Source of the DNA: Roseivivax sediminis
GTDB lineage: Bacteria > Pseudomonadota > Alphaproteobacteria > Rhodobacterales > Rhodobacteraceae
Assembly (NCBI RefSeq): GCF_900112685.1
Contig: NZ_FOMS01000013.1
Span: 45,132-109,131, forward strand
Length of the DNA: 64,000 nt
Reading direction: 5' to 3'
Part shown: positions 17,958-26,435 of the stretch, piece by piece
How the letters are laid out: every line of letters begins with the position of its first letter
Position numbering within the stretch: the stretch's first letter is position 1
Made by a program: the position numbers and the translations under genes
Notes under the pieces: generated by a model
Database searches by the model: none
Seen by the model: the letters and a program-made list of their open reading frames with translations, nothing else
Told to the model about the DNA's origin: nothing

Positions 17958-19085
17958 ATGCCTGCGTTCTCCTTCACCCTCGCCGCCCGAGACGGCGCAG
18001 CCCGCACCGGGCGGATCGACACGCCGCGCGGTTCGATCCGCACGCCCGCTTTCATGCCCGTCGGCACCGCCGCCACGGTCAAGGCGATGCTGCCCGAAAG
18101 CGTCGCCGCGACCGGCGCCGACATCCTTCTGGGCAACACCTACCACCTGATGCTGCGCCCGGGGGCGGAGCGGGTGGCCGCGCTCGGGGGGCTGCACCGG
18201 TTCATGAACTGGGACCGGCCGATCCTCACGGATTCGGGGGGCTTTCAGGTCATGTCGCTGGCGGACCTGCGCAAGCTCGACGAGAACGGCGTGACCTTCC
18301 GCAGCCATATCGACGGCTCGCGCCACGCGCTCAGCCCCGAGCGGTCGATGGAGATCCAGCGGCTTCTGGGCTCGGACATCGTGATGGCCTTCGACGAATG
18401 CCCGGCGCTGCCCGCTGATCGCGACCGGATCGAGCAATCCATGCGCCTGTCGATGCGCTGGGCGGCGCGCTCGCGCGAGGCGTTCGGCGACCGGCCGGGT
18501 CACGCGCTCTTCGGCATCCAGCAGGGCGGGCTGGAGCCCGATCTGCGCGAGGAAAGCGCCACGGCCCTGCGCGAGATCGGCTTCGAGGGCTACGCCATCG
18601 GCGGGCTCGCCGTAGGTGAGGGGCAGGAGGCGATGTTCGGCTGTCTCGACCACGCCGTCGGCTGGCTGCCCGAGGACCGGCCGCGCTATCTCATGGGCGT
18701 GGGCAAGCCGGACGACATCGTTGGCGCAGTGGCGCGTGGCGTGGACATGATGGATTGCGTGCTGCCCTCCCGCTCGGGGCGCACCGGGCAGGCCTGGACG
18801 CGGCGCGGACAGGTCAACCTGCGCAATGCCCGCCACGCGGACGATCCGCGCCCGCTCGACGAGACCTGCACCTGCCCGGCCTGCCGCGGCTATTCGCGCG
18901 CGTACTTGCACCACGTCGTGCGCGCCCGGGAAATGATCGCCGGCATGCTGCTGACCTGGCACAACCTGCATTACTATCAGGAACTCATGCAGGATCTGCG
19001 GGACGCGGTTGCGGAGGGACGTTTCGCGGCCTTCGAGTCGGCGTTCCACGCCGCGCGGGCCGAGGGGGATATCGAGCGGCTGTGA
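17958..19085 (+). CDS. tgt: tRNA-guanine transglycosylase (queuine/preQ1)
   Basis: It exchanges guanine-34 of GUN-anticodon tRNAs for preQ1 on the way to queuosine. The 375-residue chain has [12 protein letters not shown] (catalytic Asp92), [12 protein letters not shown], the nucleophile region [20 protein letters not shown], and the zinc site [16 protein letters not shown]. The ATG at 17958 ([13 protein letters not shown]) matches the family start better than one 18 bases upstream. It is divergent from the SPFH gene; the queuosine synthesis genes are not in this window. Confidence 0.96.
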   Translation: MPAFSFTLAARDGAARTGRIDTPRGSIRTPAFMPVGTAATVKAMLPESVAATGADILLGNTYHLMLRPGAERVAALGGLHRFMNWDRPILTDSGGFQVMSLADLRKLDENGVTFRSHIDGSRHALSPERSMEIQRLLGSDIVMAFDECPALPADRDRIEQSMRLSMRWAARSREAFGDRPGHALFGIQQGGLEPDLREESATALREIGFEGYAIGGLAVGEGQEAMFGCLDHAVGWLPEDRPRYLMGVGKPDDIVGAVARGVDMMDCVLPSRSGRTGQAWTRRGQVNLRNARHADDPRPLDETCTCPACRGYSRAYLHHVVRAREMIAGMLLTWHNLHYYQELMQDLRDAVAEGRFAAFESAFHAARAEGDIERL

Positions 19086-19291
19086 GCCTGCGCGCGCAGC
19101 TCTCGGTTCGCCGCCTTGTCGGTCTTACGCTCGAAGTCTGAGGCGTCGTTGGCGCTGCCGCCTTTGAATCGGCGCCCTCTTCCATTCGCGGCCTGCCACG
19201 GGCCGCGCCGCGCAAATGCGGTGCGGCTTGCGTTCCGCCGCCGCGCGGGGCTTTCTGTGGCCGAGCCCGCCGCCCGGCCGAGAGGACCCGC

Positions 19292-20905
19292 ATGACATCT
19301 TCCCTGCGAACCGCCGACATCCTCGCGCGCCGGCTTGCCGCCGCGGGCTGCCGCACCGCCTTCGGGATGCCGGGCGGCGAGGTGCTGACCTTCGTCGACG
19401 CGCTGGGCGCGGCGGGTCTGCGGTTCGTGCTGGTGCGGCACGAGAACGCCGGCGGCTTCATGGCCGAGGGCGTGCATCACCGCGACGACGCGCCCGGCGT
19501 GCTGGTGGCGACGGTAGGCCCGGGCGCGCTCAACGCCGTGAACGTGGCCGAGAACGCGCGCGAGGACCGGGTGCCGCTGATCGTGGTGACCGGCGCCGTC
19601 GATACGGACACGGCGGCGCGCTACACCCATCAGGTGCTCGACCAGCGGGCGGTCTTCGGCGCGGTCTGCAAGGCCAGTCTCACCATGGTCCCCGGCGCCG
19701 CCGAGGCGATTGCCGACAAGGCCATCGCCATCGCCACGGACGGGCGGCCCGGCCCGGTGCATATCGACCTGCCGATTTCGGTGGCCGACGCGCCGGCGGT
19801 GGAGGCCGCGGCGCAGCGTCGCCGCCCCACGCTGCCGCTCGTCCCGGCGCAAACGCCCGCTTTCGAGGCGGCGCGCGCGGCCCTCGCAGGTGCCAGGCGG
19901 CCGCTCATCGTCGCCGGGGTGGATGCCGTCAACGAGGGGTTGACCGGCCTGACCGCCACGGCAGAGGCGCTCGGCGCCCCGGTGATCACCTCCTACAAGG
20001 CCAAGGGCCTGATCGCGGAGGATCATCCGCTCGCGCTCGGCGGCGCGGGCCTGTCGCCACTTGCCGACACCCACCTTCTGCCGCTGGTGCGCGAGGCGGA
20101 CGCGGTGATCCTGGCCGGTTACGACCCGGTGGAAATGCGCATCGGTTGGCAGGACGCGTTCGATCCGGACGCACAGACCGTCATCGACATCTCGGCGGTG
20201 CCGAACACGCATTACATGCACCAGGGCAGCGTGAACGTGCACGGCGCCATCGGTCCGACCCTCGCCGCCCTGACCGAGGGTACGGGGCAGGCGACCGGGT
20301 GGAGCGGGCGCATCGAGGAGGTGCGCGCCGCGCTGGGCGCCGCCTTCGCGACAGGGCCGGACTGGGGGCCGGCGGCGGTGATCGACACCTGCCGCCGCGT
20401 CCTGCCGCGCGACGCACTGGCCAGCGCGGACAGCGGCGCGCACCGAATCCTCCTCAGCCAGATGTGGCGCTGCTTCGAGACGCGGGCGCTGGTGCAATCC
20501 TCGGGTCTGTGCACGATGGGCTGCGCGGTGCCGCTGGCGATGGGCATGTCGCTGGCCTCGCCCGACAGGACGGTGGTGTCGTTCTCGGGCGATGCCGGCT
20601 TCCTGATGGTCGCCGGAGAGCTCGCGACCGCCGCCGATCTCGGCCTGCGCACCATCTTCGTGGTGTTCGTCGACCGCTCGCTCGCGCTCATAGAGCTCAA
20701 GCAGCGCCAGCGGCAGATGAACAATGCCGGCGTCGATTTCGGCCGCACCGATTTCGCCGCGCTCGGCCGCGCCATGGGCGGGCAGGGCGCCAGTGTCGCC
20801 TCCGTCGCCGATCTGGAGGCCGCGCTCGAGGCCGCGTTGGCGGCCGACACCTTCACCGTGATCGCGGCGGAAATCGACCGGAGAGCCTATGACGGACGCA
20901 TCTGA
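19292..20905 (+). CDS. Thiamine-pyrophosphate enzyme of the acetolactate synthase-like family
   Basis: The 537-residue chain shows the three TPP-enzyme domains: Pyr domain with catalytic Glu51 in VLVRHENAGG, a central domain, and the C-terminal cofactor domain. The usual GDG-x-NN cofactor motif reads GDAGF (Asp434) followed 27 residues later by FVD (Asp461), so the Asn metal ligand is replaced by Asp. The substrate is not evident. The gene overlaps the CaiB-type CoA-transferase by 17 bases, which suggests the two act on one 2-oxo or 2-hydroxy acid, in the manner of the oxalyl-CoA decarboxylase/formyl-CoA transferase pair. That is inference; the protein is not close enough to Oxc for that name. 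Confidence 0.85.
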   Translation: MTSSLRTADILARRLAAAGCRTAFGMPGGEVLTFVDALGAAGLRFVLVRHENAGGFMAEGVHHRDDAPGVLVATVGPGALNAVNVAENAREDRVPLIVVTGAVDTDTAARYTHQVLDQRAVFGAVCKASLTMVPGAAEAIADKAIAIATDGRPGPVHIDLPISVADAPAVEAAAQRRRPTLPLVPAQTPAFEAARAALAGARRPLIVAGVDAVNEGLTGLTATAEALGAPVITSYKAKGLIAEDHPLALGGAGLSPLADTHLLPLVREADAVILAGYDPVEMRIGWQDAFDPDAQTVIDISAVPNTHYMHQGSVNVHGAIGPTLAALTEGTGQATGWSGRIEEVRAALGAAFATGPDWGPAAVIDTCRRVLPRDALASADSGAHRILLSQMWRCFETRALVQSSGLCTMGCAVPLAMGMSLASPDRTVVSFSGDAGFLMVAGELATAADLGLRTIFVVFVDRSLALIELKQRQRQMNNAGVDFGRTDFAALGRAMGGQGASVASVADLEAALEAALAADTFTVIAAEIDRRAYDGRI

Positions 20906-22103
20906 ACCAAAAGGCCCGCTGGACGGGCTGATCGTCTGCGATCTGTCGCGGATCCTTGCCGGGCCGACGGCGACGCAGCTTCTGGGCGACATGGGCGCGC
21001 TGGTGCTGAAGATCGAGAACCCGAAGACCGGCGGCGACGACACCCGCGCCTGGGGCCCGCCCTATGCCGAGACGACGGACGGCGTGCAGGACCTCTCGGC
21101 CTATTTCATGGCGGCCAACCGCTCCAAGCTGTCGGTTGCGGCGGACATCGCGACGCCCGAGGGGCAGGCGCTGGTGCGCGAGATCGCCATGTCGGCGGAC
21201 GTGGTGATCGAGAATTTCAAGCCCGGCGGGCTGGAGAAATACGGGCTCGATCACGGGACGCTCTGCGCCGCGCGGCCGGATCTCGTCTATTGCTCGATCT
21301 CGGGCTTCGGACAGACCGGGCCGAACCGGCACCTTGCGGGCTACGACCTGATGGCGCAGGGCTATGGCGGGATTATGTCGCTGACCGGGCCGGCGGACGG
21401 CGCGCCGCACAAGGTCGGCGTCGGGATCGCGGACGTGATGTGCGGGATGTATGCCTGTATCGGCATCCTCGCCGCCCTGCGCCACCGCGACGCGACCGGA
21501 GAGGGCCAGCATATCGACCTCTCGCTGGTCGACAGCCAGATGGCCTGGCTCATCAACGAGGGTACCAATTACCTTTCGTCCGGGCTGCCGCCGGCGCGGC
21601 GCGGCAATGCGCATCCCAATATCTGCCCGTACGACGTATTCCCGTGCGCGGACGGCTACATCATCCTCGCGGTCGGCAACGATGGCCAGTTCCGCCGCTT
21701 TGCCGGCGCGATGGGCCGGCCGGAGCTTGCCGACGATCCGCGCTTCCTGACCAATCCGCTCAGGCTGGAGAACCGCGCCCCGCTCACGGAAATTGTTACA
21801 GATATGCTCGCCGCAGAGCGCCAGAGCAGCATTCTTGAGCGGCTAGGCGCGGTCACGGTGCCGGCCGGTCCAATTCACACGGTGGCGCAGGCCTTGACCT
21901 CGGACCAGGCCCGCTCGCGCGAAGCGGTGATCGCAGCGCCGCGGCCCGATGTGGTCGGCGGTTCGGTGCAACTCCTTGGCAATCCGCTGAAATTCTCGCG
22001 CACACCGGCGCGGGCCACCGCCCCTCCGCCGCGGGTCGGGGAGCATACGGACATCGCGATGGAGCGGCTGCGCGCGGCTCTGGCCCGGCGCAAGGACGGG
22101 TGA
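20889..22103 (+). CDS. Family III (CaiB/BaiF) CoA-transferase
   Basis: The 404-residue protein moves CoA between carboxylic acids. Family marks are DLSRILAGPTATQLLGDMGA near the N-terminus, NRSKLSVAADIATPEG, VVIENFKPGGLEKYGL, and the catalytic Asp153 in HLAGYDLMAQGYGG, followed by GEGQHIDLSL. The start lies inside the 3' end of the TPP-enzyme gene (17-base overlap), so translation is probably coupled. The acid pair is unknown, and formyl-CoA or another short acyl-CoA would suit the partner. Confidence 0.92.
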   Translation: MTDASEPKGPLDGLIVCDLSRILAGPTATQLLGDMGALVLKIENPKTGGDDTRAWGPPYAETTDGVQDLSAYFMAANRSKLSVAADIATPEGQALVREIAMSADVVIENFKPGGLEKYGLDHGTLCAARPDLVYCSISGFGQTGPNRHLAGYDLMAQGYGGIMSLTGPADGAPHKVGVGIADVMCGMYACIGILAALRHRDATGEGQHIDLSLVDSQMAWLINEGTNYLSSGLPPARRGNAHPNICPYDVFPCADGYIILAVGNDGQFRRFAGAMGRPELADDPRFLTNPLRLENRAPLTEIVTDMLAAERQSSILERLGAVTVPAGPIHTVAQALTSDQARSREAVIAAPRPDVVGGSVQLLGNPLKFSRTPARATAPPPRVGEHTDIAMERLRAALARRKDG

Positions 22104-22248
22104 GGGGCCACTAGGCGCCGTTCACAAATGCGCAGGCTGGCGGCCATGTGACATGAGCGGGCAACCTCTGCGGCTTAGGCTTGGAACACGGAAGGCGCGC
22201 GTCTGCGTGCCTGCCGCGTATGCCCTGCCTGCGAGGATCGACGCCGCC

Positions 22249-23616
22249 ATGCCTTTCGACATCTGCCGCGCCGAGACCGGTCTCGAGACGCCGGAGGCCG
22301 CGGAGGCCTGGGACAGGATGGTGGTCGCCGTCCTGAGCCACGGCGCCGCCGCGCCCGAACTCCTGGGCCGGGTGCTCGCGCTGGAGCCGGATGCGCCGCT
22401 GCCGCTGGCGGCCAAGGGTCTCTTCTGCCTGATGCTCGGCCGGCGCGAGATGACCGAGGCGGCGCGCGCGGCGCATTCACGCGCCGAGCGAGGGCTGCGC
22501 GAGGGTCACGCGCCGCCGCGCGCGCGGGCGTGGGTAGCGGCGCTGGGTTGCTGGCTGGCCGGGCAACCGGGCGGCGCGGTCTTTCACCTGGAGGGGGTGC
22601 TGGTCGCCAACCCAGCCGACACGCTGACAATGAAGGTCGTGCACGGCATCCGCTTCATCCTCGGCGACGGGCCGGGGATGCGCCGATCGGTGGAACGCGC
22701 GCTGGACGGGCACGATGCCGAGCACCCACTCCTCGGCTACGCGTTCGGCTGTCACGCCTTCGCGCTGGAAGAAACGGGGGACTACGCAGAGGCCGAGGCG
22801 GTCGGCCTGCGCGGGCTGCGCCACGCACCGGCGGACGCCTGGGGCCTGCACGCGGTCGCGCATGTCCACGACATGACGCACCGGCCGGATGCCGGCATCG
22901 CCCTGATCGAGGGCAACCGCGCGGCCTGGGGCCATTGCAACAATTTCCGCTACCATGTCTGGTGGCACAAGGCGTTGCTGCATCTCGACCGGGGGGAGCA
23001 CGAAACTGTCCTCGATCTCTACGACACCCGCATCCGCCACGAGAAGACCGACGATTACCGCGATTTCGCGAACGCCGCCTCGCTGCTGATGCGGCTGGAA
23101 CTGGAGGGTGTGGCCTGCGGGAGGCGCTGGGCAGAACTGGCGGACCTTGCCGAGACGCGGCTGTCGGACGGCTGCCTCGTTTTCGCGGATCTGCACTACA
23201 TGCTGGCACTGGCCGGCGACGACCGACCGGGGGCGGCGGCGCGGCTGGCCGCGCGGATCGCCGCGCGCGGCGACGGCACGACCGAGACGGGCCGCATCGC
23301 CGCTCATCCCGGGGTCGCCGCCGCCGAGGGTCTCGCCGCGTTCGGAGAGGGCCAGTATGCCAGCGCCTTCGCCCGGCTCGTGGCGGCGCGCGCCCACATG
23401 CGCACGATCGGCGGCAGCCATGCGCAGCGCGACGTGTTCGAACGGATTACCGTCGATGCCGGCCTGCGCGCCGGCTGTCACGAGGCGGTGGCGGCGATCC
23501 TCGCGGAACGGACGGCCTTGCGCTCGGGCCGCGCAGACGCTTTTGCTGAAAGCCGCATGGCCGCGCTGGCCGAGGCGACTCGCGGCGCGCAGAACCCGCT
23601 TTTTGCCGCGCAATGA
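22249..23616 (+). CDS. TTC38-like tetratricopeptide repeat protein
   Basis: A 455-residue helical repeat protein without signal peptide or membrane segments. It resembles the TTC38 family, with AWGLHAVAHVHDMTHRP, HCNNFRYHVWWHKALLHLD and TDDYRDFANAASLLMRLELEG as its most conserved stretches. Bacterial members are widespread but uncharacterised as far as I know. The ATG at 22249 (MPFDICRAETGL) is preferred over one 96 bases upstream. It ends 28 bases before opgC, so it may be transcribed with the glucan genes; a functional link is unproven. Confidence 0.85.
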   Translation: MPFDICRAETGLETPEAAEAWDRMVVAVLSHGAAAPELLGRVLALEPDAPLPLAAKGLFCLMLGRREMTEAARAAHSRAERGLREGHAPPRARAWVAALGCWLAGQPGGAVFHLEGVLVANPADTLTMKVVHGIRFILGDGPGMRRSVERALDGHDAEHPLLGYAFGCHAFALEETGDYAEAEAVGLRGLRHAPADAWGLHAVAHVHDMTHRPDAGIALIEGNRAAWGHCNNFRYHVWWHKALLHLDRGEHETVLDLYDTRIRHEKTDDYRDFANAASLLMRLELEGVACGRRWAELADLAETRLSDGCLVFADLHYMLALAGDDRPGAAARLAARIAARGDGTTETGRIAAHPGVAAAEGLAAFGEGQYASAFARLVAARAHMRTIGGSHAQRDVFERITVDAGLRAGCHEAVAAILAERTALRSGRADAFAESRMAALAEATRGAQNPLFAAQ

Positions 23617-23643
23617 CCGCGCCGCCGGATTGAAACGACCGAA

Positions 23644-24885
23644 ATGACACTGGCCCAGAGCGACGCGGCGCCGGCCGCCCAGACCACGCCGCCCACGCTC
23701 GCCGCGCACAATGCGCCGCGCGCCCGCATCCGCGACCCCCGGCTCGACTTCTTCCGCGGACTGGCGATGTTCATCATCCTCATAGCGCACGTGCCCGGCA
23801 ACTGGGTGACGCGCTGGATTCCGGCGCGTTTCGGCTTCTCCGACGCGACGGAGATCTTCGTCTTCTGCTCGGGCATGGCCTCGGCCATCGCCTTTGGCCG
23901 GGTGTTCCGCGAACGGTCCTGGTGGCTCGGCACGGCGCGGATCGCGTTTCGCTGCTGGCAGGTCTACTGGGCGCATATCGGGCTCTTCCTCGCCATCGCC
24001 GCCTATGTTGCGGCGATGGACGCCACCGGCGCCTTCGCGCGCGACTATGTCGGCCAGCTCAACCTTTATCCGTTCTTCGAGGACACGCAGCAGAACCTCG
24101 TGGCGCTGCTTACGCTGACCTACGTGCCGAACTATTTCGACATCCTGCCGATGTACCTGGTGATCCTGGCGATGATGCCGGTGCTGGTGGCGCTGGTGAA
24201 TGTGCACCGATGGCTCGGCGCGGCGGCGGTGATCGCGGTCTGGGCGCTGGCGCAGGCGCAGGTGCTGGCCTTCCCGGCAGAGCCCTGGTCGAACCGCGAG
24301 TGGTTCTTCAACCCGTTCGGCTGGCAGCTCGTGTTCTTCACCGGGTTCGCGTTCATGACCGGCTGGCTGCCGGCGCCGCCGCGGTTGCGCTGGCTGATCT
24401 GGATCTGCATCGCGTTTCTTGTGGTGACGACGCCGCTGTCCTCGCCGCGCGTCGTCGACCTTCTGCGCATCCTCTGGCCGGCGGCGGCGGAGTGGGCGAT
24501 GGGCCTCTATCCCGAGATCCGGCCGCTGAGCTGGAAGACCGATTTCGGCGTGCTGCGCTACCTGCACTTTCTCGCGCTGGCCTATGTCGCCTGGATCGCG
24601 GTCGGCCCCGCGGGCGAGCGGTTGAAGCCGCCGCCGGGGGACGGCGCCGTCGCGCGGATGTGGCGCGCGGGCCTCGCGGCGATCCTGAAAGTGGGTCAGC
24701 AATCGCTCGCCATTTTCATCACCTCGATGTTCCTGGCGCGCGTCCTCGGCGCCGTTCTCGACGTCGTCGGGCGGAACCATCTGTCGATGTTCCTCGTTAA
24801 CTGCTGCGGTGCGGCGATCCTTGTCGCGATGGCGTATGCGGTCGGCTGGTTCAAATCGCAGCCCTGGCGACAGGCGAAGACATAG
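23644..24885 (+). CDS. opgC: OpgC acyltransferase for periplasmic glucans
   Basis: A multi-pass inner-membrane protein of 413 residues that adds acyl groups (succinyl in Rhodobacter sphaeroides) to osmoregulated periplasmic glucans. The start of the membrane domain is RDPRLDFFRGLAMFIILIAH, the OpgC signature, and SDATEIFVFCSGMASAIAFG follows. About ten hydrophobic segments can be counted. In R. sphaeroides, opgC lies in one operon with opgG, opgI and opgH; here the order is opgC-opgG-opgH and opgI is missing. It is 8 bases from opgG. Confidence 0.93.
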   Translation: MTLAQSDAAPAAQTTPPTLAAHNAPRARIRDPRLDFFRGLAMFIILIAHVPGNWVTRWIPARFGFSDATEIFVFCSGMASAIAFGRVFRERSWWLGTARIAFRCWQVYWAHIGLFLAIAAYVAAMDATGAFARDYVGQLNLYPFFEDTQQNLVALLTLTYVPNYFDILPMYLVILAMMPVLVALVNVHRWLGAAAVIAVWALAQAQVLAFPAEPWSNREWFFNPFGWQLVFFTGFAFMTGWLPAPPRLRWLIWICIAFLVVTTPLSSPRVVDLLRILWPAAAEWAMGLYPEIRPLSWKTDFGVLRYLHFLALAYVAWIAVGPAGERLKPPPGDGAVARMWRAGLAAILKVGQQSLAIFITSMFLARVLGAVLDVVGRNHLSMFLVNCCGAAILVAMAYAVGWFKSQPWRQAKT

Positions 24886-24893
24886 GATTTAAC

Positions 24894-26435
24894 ATGTTCA
24901 GACGAGAGGTCCTGGCCGGTCTGGCGGCTTGCCTTGCAACGCGCGTGCAGGCGCAGGATCCTGAAGGCGAAGCGGGCAACGATCACGTCCCCGGCCTGCG
25001 GCTCGGCGATCCGTCGCCCTTCGCGCCCGACGACGTGCGCGAGCTTGCCCGACAGCGGGCCGCCGCGCCCTACGAGGCGCCACAGCGCGTTCCCGAGGCG
25101 TGGAACCAGATCGACTATGACGATTACCGCGCGATCTGGTTCGACCCGCGCAACGCGCTGTGGAACCAGAGCGGGAAAGAGCCCTTCCGCCTCGACGTCT
25201 TCGCACCCGGCCTCTACTTCCCGACGCCCATCGACATCGACATCGTCGAGGCCGGGGAGGCGCGGCCCATCGCCTTCGATCTGGAAGTCTTCGACCGCTC
25301 CGACCGCTTCCCGGACCTGCCGATCGACGACACGCTGGGCTATTCCGGCTTCCGCCTGCGGGCGGAGCTCGAACATCCCGACATCTTTACCGAATTCGCC
25401 GTGTTCCAGGGCGCGAGCTATTTCCGTGGCATCGGCACCGGAGAGATCTACGGCCTGTCGGCGCGCGGGCTGGCCATCGACACCGCCGAGCCCGACGGTG
25501 AGGAATTCCCCGAGTTCCGCCGCTTCTGGATCGAACGGCCGCGGCCGGGCGCCGATTCCATCGTCGTCCACGCGCTTCTCGACAGCCCGAGCGCGACCGG
25601 CGCCTACCGCTTCGTCCTGAAACCGGGCAAGGCCCTGCAAATCGGCGTCGAGGTAGAGATCTTCGCGCGCGAGCAGCTGACCCATGTCGGCTTCGCGCCG
25701 CTGACTTCCATGTTCCAGTTCGACGAGACCAACCGCGACCGGTTCTCGGATTTCCGTTCGGCCATCCACGACAGCGACGGGCTGCTGATCCACAACGGCG
25801 CGGGCGAGACGCTGTGGCGCGCGCTCGCAAACCCGAAGCACCTGCAGATCAGTTCCTTCGTGGACGACAATCCGCGCGGCTTCGGCCTCATGCAGCGGGC
25901 GCGCGATTTCGAGGATTACGGCGATCTGCAGGCACTTTATCACCGGCGGCCGTCGCTCTGGATCGCGCCGCGGGACGGCTGGGGGCCGGGGGCGGTGACG
26001 CTGGTGGAGATCCCGACCGATGACGAGGTCTACGACAACATCGTCGCCTATTGGCGCCCGGCAGAGCCGATGAGCCCCGGCGCGTCGCGCGTCTTCGCCT
26101 ATGACATGACATGGTCGCAGGAAAGCGACTACGGCACCGGGCTGCGCGTGCTCAACACCCGCGCGGGCGCGGCCCGTGACGGCGGGTTGCGCTTTGCCAT
26201 CGACTTCGAGGACGGCGATGCGCTGCCGGACGATCTGTCGAAGGTCGATGCGCTGGCGCGTGGCACGGGCGGAGAGATCAGCCCGGCGATCCTCCAGCGC
26301 AATCCCGAAACGGGTGGCGCCCGGTTGGCCTTCACCCTGCATCCGGGTGACGCCTCGCAGGTGGAGATGCGCGCGCAGCTGCGGATTAACGGCGCACCGC
26401 TGAGCGAGGTCTGGCTGTACAGATGGACCGCCTGA
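24894..26435 (+). CDS. opgG: OpgG/OpgD periplasmic glucan biosynthesis protein
   Basis: A 513-residue exported protein needed to build the periplasmic glucan backbone. The signal peptide (FRREVLAGLAACLATRVQAQ) holds a twin-Arg, so Tat export as for OpgD is possible. The mature part has the family segments YEAPQRVPEAWNQIDYDDYR, GLYFPTPIDIDIV, QGASYFRGIG, GLSARGLAIDTA, FAPLTSMFQFDETN and RPSLWIAPRDGWGPGAV, which together mark the MdoG fold. Its 3' end overlaps opgH by 13 bases. OpgG and OpgD are hard to separate by reading alone. Confidence 0.94.
   Translation: MFRREVLAGLAACLATRVQAQDPEGEAGNDHVPGLRLGDPSPFAPDDVRELARQRAAAPYEAPQRVPEAWNQIDYDDYRAIWFDPRNALWNQSGKEPFRLDVFAPGLYFPTPIDIDIVEAGEARPIAFDLEVFDRSDRFPDLPIDDTLGYSGFRLRAELEHPDIFTEFAVFQGASYFRGIGTGEIYGLSARGLAIDTAEPDGEEFPEFRRFWIERPRPGADSIVVHALLDSPSATGAYRFVLKPGKALQIGVEVEIFAREQLTHVGFAPLTSMFQFDETNRDRFSDFRSAIHDSDGLLIHNGAGETLWRALANPKHLQISSFVDDNPRGFGLMQRARDFEDYGDLQALYHRRPSLWIAPRDGWGPGAVTLVEIPTDDEVYDNIVAYWRPAEPMSPGASRVFAYDMTWSQESDYGTGLRVLNTRAGAARDGGLRFAIDFEDGDALPDDLSKVDALARGTGGEISPAILQRNPETGGARLAFTLHPGDASQVEMRAQLRINGAPLSEVWLYRWTA

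Noticed and set aside
19292-22103. Naming the TPP enzyme and CoA-transferase as oxc and frc
   Set aside because: The TPP enzyme has an acetolactate-synthase-like body and a different cofactor motif, and oxalate-specific residues could not be verified by eye.
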